Shown: in pieces, positions 1 to 5,251 of the stretch
Layout: each line of letters begins with the position of its first letter
Position numbering within the stretch: position 1 is the stretch's first letter
Origin: Planctomycetaceae bacterium
Lineage (GTDB): Bacteria > Planctomycetota > Planctomycetia > Planctomycetales > Planctomycetaceae
Length of the DNA: 5,251 nucleotides
NCBI GenBank assembly: GCA_020426065.1
Contig: JAGQQT010000323.1
Span: 1 to 5,251 of the forward strand
Direction: 5' to 3'
Position numbers and translations under genes: made by a program
The notes under the pieces: generated by a model
What the model was told of the DNA's origin: nothing
Seen by the model: the letters and a program-made list of their open reading frames with translations, nothing else
The model's database searches: none

Positions 1-31
1 TGAAGAACTTTCTCCGCTGGGAGAACTGTAA

Positions 32-559
32 TGGCTGGCTTTTTTTCTGAAGCAGAATCAGCTGAAACGCTGGCTGATTGCAGGAGTGGTCTGTGCGGCG
101 GCGGTCGCTTCGATCAATCCCTGCAGCCGACTCCTGGAGTGGGTGATCCGCAAGCTGGAACGAAGTTCACACCTGCGGGAGGAAGCTCCTGCCTGGCGAC
201 TCAAATTTTTTCAGGTACTGCGCTGGATTGGGCTGTTGGGCCTGGGCTGGATTCTGAATGCCTGCAGCCTGGGTTGTGTGCTGGTTGGCATCGGTCAAAC
301 AGTTTCTCTTTCTGACTTGCCGGTCTGGATCTGTGCAGCGGCCGGTTCGACATCACTTGGATTTCTGGTGCTGTTCGCACCGGGAGGTCTGGGGGTTCGG
401 GATGCATTATTGATGGGTCTGCTGCAGATGTGCACGCCGATTGCAACTGCTCACATCGTTGTGATTGCAGTCCTGGTCCGACTAGTCTCTCTGATCAGCG
501 AGCTGCTGTTTGCCCTACTGCTTTATCTGGTTCCGCCCAAGCATCCCTTAGCGCAATGA
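32..559 (+). CDS. C-terminal part of LPG-synthase-TM/UPF0104-family membrane protein, 5' end disrupted
   Basis: This is the C-terminal portion of a multi-pass inner-membrane protein of the lysylphosphatidylglycerol synthase TM / UPF0104 flippase-like family. Members are about 300-350 residues, so roughly half is seen here. The reading frame is open from 32 and ends at TGA 557-559. Family hallmarks visible are the APGGLGVRDALL segment (about 392-427) and the closing helix VRLVSLISELLFALLLYLV (about 476-532). Further hydrophobic helices lie at about 71-112, 212-295 and 317-376, with Arg/Lys-rich loops between them. The first conventional start is GTG at 86, but it falls inside the first membrane helix, so coding probably extends further left. 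There it is blocked by TAA at 29-31 in the same frame. The other plus frames also stop, at 1-3 and 48-50. The gene is therefore either a disrupted remnant, a product of frameshifting, or affected by a sequence error at the T7 run (40-46). Family assignment is fairly sure; the exact substrate is unknown. Confidence 0.75.
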   Translation, partial: WLAFFLKQNQLKRWLIAGVVCAAAVASINPCSRLLEWVIRKLERSSHLREEAPAWRLKFFQVLRWIGLLGLGWILNACSLGCVLVGIGQTVSLSDLPVWICAAAGSTSLGFLVLFAPGGLGVRDALLMGLLQMCTPIATAHIVVIAVLVRLVSLISELLFALLLYLVPPKHPLAQ

Positions 560-588
560 AAAACCCACACCAGCAAGGCTGATGTGGG
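559..588 (-). terminator. Rho-independent terminator for the minus-strand exported protein gene
   Basis: Read on the minus strand, this is CCCACATCAGC, loop CTT, GCTGGTGTGGG, followed by TTTTT. The stem is 11 bp with one U-G wobble and has a five-U tail. On the plus strand the same bases have a C-A mismatch and no T-tract, so termination is leftwards. It lies about 50 bases past the stop of the gene ending at 639 (minus). The U-tract begins at the last base of the TGA stop of the convergent membrane-protein gene. Confidence 0.85.
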
Positions 589-638
589 CTCGGTGAAATC
601 AGATTTTGTGGCTGGCGTCAGTCAGCCAGTGACCGCGA

Positions 639-2027
639 TCAATAGCAGCGTTTTGCCGGGTACAGGTAGTGGTTGTACTGCAAAATGAATTCGGAGTCAG
701 CCAGGTGAACTCCGTCTGCCACTTCCAGCAGAGGCAGAACCACAGCTGTCGTCAGGCTGCCACTTTCTCCAATCAGGGCGGTGGTACCCATGGTCACATT
801 CAGAACATCCACCCGGTTGTAGAGATTACCGTAACCGGCAGCACCAACCGTGATCAGGTCGGCATCATTCATGGTTGTGGCATAGTGCAATTCGCAGATT
901 GCGGCCAGTCCCTGCAGTCCCCGTTTGGGTAAATCAACGCAGCTGTTGCCGTTACGAGCCAGGTACATCCAGACACCGGATTGCCAGTCGAGTTTCAGGA
1001 TGTTCTGATGATTCAGGTCACCTGTCTGGGTCACTACACCACCAGTGCTGGCGCTGAAGTCATCCGCATTGAGGGCGAAGTCGGCCTGCATGAAGAACTG
1101 GTGGAAGACTCGATCATTCGGCTTGAAGACAGTGGCGAAGAACGGTGTCAGGCCGATGGTCTGATTCTTCACAACAACCTGATTGGTTGCGGGTGGCTGA
1201 TCCCGATAAATCAGATCCGGACCTGTGGGAAGCGTCATCCCCATTCCGGCGGTCATCGTCCAGCGTTGAGCGCAATCCTGGTACAGCATTGCTTTGTAAA
1301 TCATGGACAGGTTGCCCAGCTCTATGCTGTACCCATCAATATCTTCCTGCCCGAGTTCCAGAGTCTGGGTGTTATCGGGAGCAGAGTAAACAGGCATGCG
1401 GAATTCAATCGAATTCCAGCCTTCATTGAAGGTGCGTTCATACTGAAATGTGAACAGGTCCAGATTCGCATCGACATTGTTGTCTACCGCATCTTCGAGC
1501 TGATAAGCATTGCGGAAGTGATTGTAAGTCACAGCAAAACGATCACGGGGAATCGGGCTGTTGTTTTGCCCGATCTGCAGACGGGTTCCCCCGGAGGCTG
1601 GTCCGGTAAACTGATTCGTGAGGAAGTTCGCATAGAAACCTGGTGCGAGGAAGTCCCCGATCATGTTGGGCGCTGCAGTTGACTGGACCGATGCAACCTG
1701 GGGAGTCTGAAAGTTGCTGGTGATCGGCTGGAAGGGATCCTCATCCACCTGCTTATCGTCCTCCTGCTTTTCGCCATCCTGTTGAGGCACGACTTTGCCA
1801 TCATCAGGAGTATAGCTGCCGGGAACTGGTTCCGGTTTCGGTTCAATCGTTTCCCCGATTTCTTCCGGATGACAGGTATCGCAATCCTGCTGGGTCTGGC
1901 AGGGATTACATTTGCTGGATCGTAACGGCTGACAACGCGAACGGGACCGGGCGGCCGCTGCATCAACATCCTGTATTGTCCCACATGTGGCCACGGCCAG
2001 TGTGAGTGCGACAAAGACGCGAATCAT
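639..2027 (-). CDS. Secreted Cys-rich protein with probable outer-membrane beta-barrel domain
   Basis: A complete 462-aa exported protein. Residues 1-26 form a signal peptide: MIR, a hydrophobic core at 4-18, and an Ala-rich cleavage zone around 23-26. A Cys cluster follows (C32, C40, C43, C49, C52, including two CxxC pairs), then a Pro/acidic linker at about 55-100. From about 120 to the end the sequence alternates polar and aromatic residues like a beta-barrel. GNLSMIYK (238-245) followed by LPTG (266-269) resembles the layout of outer-membrane proteins of the 'MetA-pathway of phenol degradation' type. The protein ends in Tyr, as many BAM-assembled barrels do. Further Cys residues (C252, one in GNSCVDL, one in AAICELHY, C461) suggest disulfides. 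The start ATG (2025-2027) is fixed by AGGAGA seven bases upstream. It is transcribed alone and closed by the terminator at 559-588. A specific function cannot be named. The CDS is certain, export very likely, the barrel an inference. Confidence 0.85.
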   Translation of the reverse strand: MIRVFVALTLAVATCGTIQDVDAAAARSRSRCQPLRSSKCNPCQTQQDCDTCHPEEIGETIEPKPEPVPGSYTPDDGKVVPQQDGEKQEDDKQVDEDPFQPITSNFQTPQVASVQSTAAPNMIGDFLAPGFYANFLTNQFTGPASGGTRLQIGQNNSPIPRDRFAVTYNHFRNAYQLEDAVDNNVDANLDLFTFQYERTFNEGWNSIEFRMPVYSAPDNTQTLELGQEDIDGYSIELGNLSMIYKAMLYQDCAQRWTMTAGMGMTLPTGPDLIYRDQPPATNQVVVKNQTIGLTPFFATVFKPNDRVFHQFFMQADFALNADDFSASTGGVVTQTGDLNHQNILKLDWQSGVWMYLARNGNSCVDLPKRGLQGLAAICELHYATTMNDADLITVGAAGYGNLYNRVDVLNVTMGTTALIGESGSLTTAVVLPLLEVADGVHLADSEFILQYNHYLYPAKRCY

Positions 2028-2034
2028 CTTGATT

Positions 2035-2040
2035 TCTCCT
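2035..2040 (-). promoter_or_regulatory. Shine-Dalgarno site of the exported protein gene
   Basis: Minus-strand AGGAGA is separated by seven bases (2028-2034) from the ATG at 2025-2027. This supports the chosen start, which also gives a complete signal peptide. It contrasts with the two plus-strand genes at 2447 and 3492, which have no strong Shine-Dalgarno sequence. Confidence 0.85.
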
Positions 2041-2066
2041 TCGAAGGCGGTCTGATTTCACCTGGG

Positions 2067-2104
2067 GGGAATTGAACGGATCTGGACCTCGAGATCCAAT
2101 TCCC
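2067..2104. promoter_or_regulatory. Long bulged hairpin / inverted repeat in the leader of the exported protein gene
   Basis: GGGAATTG (2067-2074) pairs with CAATTCCC (2097-2104), and GATCT (2079-2083) pairs with AGATC (2092-2096). This leaves a four-base bulge (2075-2078) and an eight-base loop (2084-2091), for 13 bp in total. It sits 40-77 bases upstream of the minus-strand start codon. No T-tract follows on either strand, so it is not a normal intrinsic terminator. It could be a 5'-UTR stem-loop affecting translation or mRNA stability, or an operator read as DNA. The pairing is seen directly; the role is inferred. Confidence 0.45.
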
Positions 2105-2446
2105 GCACACCCTCCGCAATGGTGTACAGCCTGTGTTATCGATGCTTCGATCGGATCAAATCAGCATTTCGGCAAAGTCAAATTCATTCCGCAGAATACC
2201 GGGTTTCTGTAAAACTTTTTTTGCGATTAACCGGCACAACCCGTCCCCACAGATTCGTTTCATCCTTAAAATCATGCAAAAGCCGCACGATCTGACTGTT
2301 CAGCACAATCCGTGGAACAGGTTCATGCAGAGTGGATTCCGCGAGCGTTTCGATTTACTCTGGTGAAATCAGCACAGACGGAGCAAACCCGCACACTGAA
2401 CGCTCACGCTCCGTTTGCTGGTTCCACCACTTGTGAAAGCAATACC
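2105..2446. other. Divergent intergenic region, no convincing gene
   Basis: This stretch separates the minus-strand exported protein gene from the plus-strand ferredoxin gene, so it should contain promoters for both. A plus-strand TAAAAT at 2267-2272 resembles a -10 box but has no good -35 partner. AGTCAA (about 2177-2182) could be a minus-strand -35 but has no good -10. A T7 run lies at 2216-2222 behind only a 5-bp stem. A 77-codon open frame at 2133-2366 has no recognisable domain and no Shine-Dalgarno sequence. I cannot place a promoter with confidence. Confidence 0.5.
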
Positions 2447-3481
2447 ATGGCCGGGAAGAAACTGACTGTTGTCATCTCGCAATCTCAAAGCACAAATCCG
2501 CAATATCGCGATCTGGAAGAGTCGCTCGCAGCGCGATTGATGATGCAGGGAGATGTCGATGTGGCACTGGTTCCGCATCTTTACGATCTGCATGCCGATC
2601 ACACCGGGATGCTGTTCCTGAAATCCATACCCGGAGATGTGGTTGTGCTGGCCTGGCTCTATCCCCGCCCGATCCGCTGGATTCTCCATCGACAGGGCGT
2701 GCGTGGCCAGGAAGGACTGACCCTGCTGGAACAGGATGTCGACGATGAGGACGAAGACGATCAGGAACTCTCTCCGGACCGGGGTGTGGGAATTGGTGAA
2801 CTGCCCGCTCGGAAAATCTATTGCATTGATCTGCGAGTCAGTTCCTCAGTGAATGACTACTTCGAAGAAATCCAGCGGATCTGCAAAGAGAAATCTGTCC
2901 AGACCGTACAACTGCTCGACTGGATTCAGGGATCTCCGCAACCGGAACAACTGGCTCGCTACCTCAAGACGCCCGACACCGCCCCTCAAAACGGACACCA
3001 GTCCACTCCCGCTACTGAAGCCGCAGAAAAAGATCCGGTCAAACGCCGCTGGTATCCGGTCATCGATTATGATCGCTGCACCAACTGCCTGGAGTGCATC
3101 GATTTCTGCCTGTTCGGTGTGTACGGCGTAACGTCGAATGATTTGATTGTGGTGGAAACGCAGGATAACTGTAAAAAAGGCTGCCCGGCCTGCAGCCGAG
3201 TCTGCCCCGAAAATGCCATTCTGTTCCCCGGACACAAAACCCCTGCCATTGCCGGGGCTCCGGGTGAAGTGGCCGGCTTCAAGGTTGATCTATCAAAACT
3301 GTTCGGAGCGGATACAGGGATTGACATTGCGGTTCGCGAACGTGACCGGGAACTGGTTGCCGATGGTCGGGAAGCGGTTGGAAATGCAGTCGGTTTGCGA
3401 AAACGGCAGTCGCACAAAGAGAATCAGCCAAAGGATGAGTTGGATGAACTGATGGACTGTCTGGACGATATGCCGTTCTAA
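2447..3481 (+). CDS. 2[4Fe-4S] ferredoxin-domain protein with large unassigned N-terminal domain
   Basis: A 344-aa cytoplasmic iron-sulfur protein, probably an electron carrier. The C-terminal half holds a bacterial-type dicluster ferredoxin domain. C211, C214, C217 and C221 form CxxCxxCxxxC; C242, C246, C249 and C253-P254 form CxxxCxxCxxxCP. All eight cluster ligands are present. The N-terminal part (1 to about 170) is longer than in simple ferredoxins. It starts with a beta-strand-like [10 protein letters not shown], contains VPHLYDL (42-48) and a hydrophobic [11 protein letters not shown] stretch, and is split by an acidic run (99-107). I recognise this layout from planctomycete 'ferredoxin family' proteins but no function is known for the N-terminal domain. 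Start ATG 2447 is preferred because the protein then opens with the conserved-looking strand. The same frame stays open to GTG 2312, but that extension looks non-coding. The Shine-Dalgarno is weak (GAAAG). The cyclase gene begins 10 bases downstream, implying an operon. Confidence 0.9.
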   Translation: MAGKKLTVVISQSQSTNPQYRDLEESLAARLMMQGDVDVALVPHLYDLHADHTGMLFLKSIPGDVVVLAWLYPRPIRWILHRQGVRGQEGLTLLEQDVDDEDEDDQELSPDRGVGIGELPARKIYCIDLRVSSSVNDYFEEIQRICKEKSVQTVQLLDWIQGSPQPEQLARYLKTPDTAPQNGHQSTPATEAAEKDPVKRRWYPVIDYDRCTNCLECIDFCLFGVYGVTSNDLIVVETQDNCKKGCPACSRVCPENAILFPGHKTPAIAGAPGEVAGFKVDLSKLFGADTGIDIAVRERDRELVADGREAVGNAVGLRKRQSHKENQPKDELDELMDCLDDMPF

Positions 3482-3491
3482 AACGACGCTT

Positions 3492-5251
3492 ATGAATTCA
3501 CCCCCTTCGCAAGAATCGATCAGTCAAATTACGGATCAGAACCCCGGACTCGCTTTGCAGGCATTGGAGAAAGTCCGCCAGGAACTCCTGGCCGAGCGGA
3601 CTCCAGATGGTCATTGGACGGGCGAGCTTTCCACTTCCGCTCTCTCTACGGCAACCGCCGTGATGGCGTTTCATCAGCCGCTGCTGGCTCGGCCGGATGA
3701 TCCCGCCGCTCCTACCTGGAAAGAACTGATTGAGCGGGGAGTTTTGTGGCTGGTTGAACATCGTAATCCGGACGGCGGTTGGGGTGATACGGTTCGCAGT
3801 AACAGTAACATTTCGACCAGCACACTTGCTGGTGCCGTCCTGGAAATGGGCCAATCCTATTCGACCTGTGCACCCCGGTTGACTCCCGGGTTCCTCGAAC
3901 CGACAAGGCAGTATCTGAAAAAGCATGGCGGGCCTGATGCCATTCGGGCGCGCTACGGAAAAGACCGCACTTTTTCGGTCCCCATTCTCATGCACTCCGC
4001 CCTGGGTGGAGTTGTCGAATGGAAGGAAGTCGCCCAGTTACCATTCGAACTCGCCTGCCTGCCTGCCAACTGGTACAAGTGGGCACAACTGCCGGTGGTC
4101 AGTTATGCCCTGCCCGCCCTGATTGCCATTGGGCTGGTTAAGCATCGAAAGCAGCCTACCTGGTTTCTGCCCTGGCGCTGGTTAAGAAACCTGGCTACAA
4201 AGCCTGCATTGAAGGTTTTGAAGTCCATTCAACCTACGACGGGCGGATTTCTCGAGGCAGCACCTCTGACAAGTTTCGTAACGATGAGCCTGGTTGCAGC
4301 GGGCGAAGCCCGGCATCCTGTCGTTCAGGAAGCGTTACGGTTTCTGGAGAACTCCGTCCGGCCTGATGGCAGCTGGCCGATCGATACCAACCTGGCCACC
4401 TGGACCACCACCCTCAGCCTGCAGGCTTTGGGAGAGGCTGTTCCGCAGGAACAGATTGAACCTGTCGTCGAATGGCTGCTGGGCCAGCAGTATCAGGAAG
4501 TGCATCCTTACACCAACGCCGATCCCGGAGGCTGGGCCTGGACCGACCTTCCGGGAGGAGTGCCGGATGCCGATGATACTCCCAGTGCCATGCTGGCCCT
4601 CACCCAGATCCGTCCCCGCGTTTCCGAGACGCAGTCCGCCAGAATTGAAACGTCTCTCAACAATGCGGCCCGCTGGCTGCTTTCCCTGCAGAACCGGGAT
4701 GGAGGCTGGCCCACGTTTTGTCGTGGCTGGGGCAAGCTCCCGTTTGATCGCAGCTCCTGTGACATCTCCGCTCATGTCTTAAGGGCACTGCAGATTCAGG
4801 GACTGACTCATCAGAAAGCAATCCAGCAGGGTTACCGCTTTCTGCAACGTCAACAACGGGAGGATGGAGCGTGGCTTCCCTTGTGGTTTGGCAATCAGTT
4901 CGCTCCAGATGATGAGAATCCGATTTACGGAACCTCGCGGGTGCTGCTCGCTTACACCGAAGATCAACCCGCGATTCTGGCCGGACTGGTTCCCCAGGCA
5001 GAGGACATTCGGCAGCGCGGGATTCAATTTCTGCTCGACTGCCAGAATCCTGACGGCGGCTGGGGCGGTACGAAGCAGGTCTCTTCCTCTGTGGAGGAAA
5101 CTTCCCTGGCACTGACAGCTTTGCAGGAGAACCGGGCAGACGCAGAAGCAATTGAACGGGGTCTGAACTGGTTATCCCGGGCGATTACCTCGGATCAGCA
5201 TCAGGTGGCGACGCCGATCGGGTTTTATTTCGCCAAACTCTGGTACTTTGA
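3492..5251 (+). CDS. Squalene-hopene cyclase family class II terpene cyclase (3' end outside window)
   Basis: The frame is open from ATG 3492 to the right edge (586 codons and two bases), probably lacking only a short C-terminal tail. The fold is the class II terpene cyclase double alpha-barrel, expected to be membrane-associated (monotopic) and to cyclise a linear isoprenoid by protonation. Six QW-type repeats are visible, with DGxW cores ending at W42, W97, W295, W406, W461 and W524. The acid motif is D359-A-D-D-T363, and D424 with H428 (DISAH) matches the Asp/His pair that supports the catalytic Asp in squalene-hopene cyclase. A hydrophobic patch, [16 protein letters not shown] (about 200-215), fits membrane attachment. 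Differences from classical enzymes are a PLWFGNQ...NPIYGT stretch in place of [29 protein letters not shown] instead of GGWGESxxSY, and an altered aromatic set near the end ([11 protein letters not shown]). Family is certain; squalene as substrate is plausible but unproven. It is probably co-transcribed with the ferredoxin gene, and no clear Shine-Dalgarno is present. Confidence 0.93.
   Translation, partial: MNSPPSQESISQITDQNPGLALQALEKVRQELLAERTPDGHWTGELSTSALSTATAVMAFHQPLLARPDDPAAPTWKELIERGVLWLVEHRNPDGGWGDTVRSNSNISTSTLAGAVLEMGQSYSTCAPRLTPGFLEPTRQYLKKHGGPDAIRARYGKDRTFSVPILMHSALGGVVEWKEVAQLPFELACLPANWYKWAQLPVVSYALPALIAIGLVKHRKQPTWFLPWRWLRNLATKPALKVLKSIQPTTGGFLEAAPLTSFVTMSLVAAGEARHPVVQEALRFLENSVRPDGSWPIDTNLATWTTTLSLQALGEAVPQEQIEPVVEWLLGQQYQEVHPYTNADPGGWAWTDLPGGVPDADDTPSAMLALTQIRPRVSETQSARIETSLNNAARWLLSLQNRDGGWPTFCRGWGKLPFDRSSCDISAHVLRALQIQGLTHQKAIQQGYRFLQRQQREDGAWLPLWFGNQFAPDDENPIYGTSRVLLAYTEDQPAILAGLVPQAEDIRQRGIQFLLDCQNPDGGWGGTKQVSSSVEETSLALTALQENRADAEAIERGLNWLSRAITSDQHQVATPIGFYFAKLWYF

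Noticed and set aside
31..315. 94-codon plus-strand frame starting at ATG 31 behind a GGGAG sequence
   Set aside because: The frame overlaps the membrane-protein frame and its translation has no membrane helices or family motif. It is kept only as a possible start if the T-run is miscounted.
609..628. Hairpin TGGCTG/CAGCCA with eight-base loop after the minus-strand stop
   Set aside because: The stem is only 6 bp with no T-tract in either direction. The stronger terminator is at 559-588.
981..1682. 233-codon plus-strand open frame
   Set aside because: It lies wholly antisense to the exported protein gene, whose signal peptide, ribosome binding site and terminator mark it as real. The plus translation shows no domain.
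1983..1994. Possible lipobox at Cys15 of the exported protein
   Set aside because: The residues before the Cys are V-A-T, and Thr at -1 is atypical. A signal peptidase I site in the following Ala-rich stretch fits better.
2192..2222. Possible plus-strand terminator: CAGAA/TTCTG stem followed by seven Ts
   Set aside because: The stem is five AT-rich base pairs with an eight-base loop, and six bases separate it from the T-run. No plus-strand gene ends just upstream.
2133..2366. 77-codon open frame in the divergent intergenic region
   Set aside because: It has no ribosome binding site and no recognisable domain, and it ends within the presumed promoter/leader area of the ferredoxin gene.
2312..2446. 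In-frame N-terminal extension of the ferredoxin gene from GTG 2312
   Set aside because: The added 45 residues lack secondary-structure-like pattern or similarity to the expected N-terminus, and no Shine-Dalgarno sequence precedes the GTG.
3498..3995. 165-codon minus-strand open frame
   Set aside because: It is antisense to the start of the cyclase, whose QW repeats and conserved motifs show that the plus frame is the coding one.

Overview
The window looks like chromosomal DNA from a planctomycete, perhaps a Gimesia-like or related Planctomycetales member. This is an inference from protein families, not a marker gene. The clues are a squalene-hopene-cyclase-family enzyme with the planctomycete-style wording ([12 protein letters not shown] near the N-terminus, [18 protein letters not shown] at the acid motif), a dicluster ferredoxin with a long unassigned N-terminal domain, and a secreted Cys-rich beta-barrel-type protein. 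GC content appears moderate, a little above 50% by eye. Shine-Dalgarno sequences are present for some genes and absent for others.

Layout from left to right. (1) Positions 32-559, plus strand: the C-terminal part of a multi-pass membrane protein of the lysylphosphatidylglycerol synthase TM / UPF0104 flippase-like family. Its 5' continuation is blocked, because all three plus frames carry a stop within the first 50 bases. (2) Positions 559-588: an intrinsic terminator reading leftwards, whose U-tract touches the stop codon of gene 1. (3) Positions 639-2027, minus strand: a complete 462-aa exported protein with a signal peptide, a Cys-rich segment, an acidic/proline linker and a probable outer-membrane beta-barrel. 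It converges on gene 1 and has a strong ribosome binding site. (4) Positions 2028-2446: a 419-bp divergent intergenic region holding a long bulged hairpin in the leader of gene 3, with no convincing gene. (5) Positions 2447-3481, plus strand: a 344-aa 2[4Fe-4S] ferredoxin-domain protein. (6) Positions 3492-5251, plus strand, running off the right edge: a class II terpene cyclase of the squalene-hopene cyclase family, beginning 10 bases after the stop of gene 5.

Genes 5 and 6 almost certainly form a transcription unit and are the most interesting part: an iron-sulfur electron carrier next to a triterpene-cyclase-like enzyme. The cyclase keeps the protonation machinery (DADD at residues 359-362, DxxxH at 424-428) but departs from classical squalene-hopene cyclases around the C-terminal pocket, so its substrate and product are open. 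I see no CRISPR array, tRNA, rRNA, insertion sequence or obvious horizontally acquired element.
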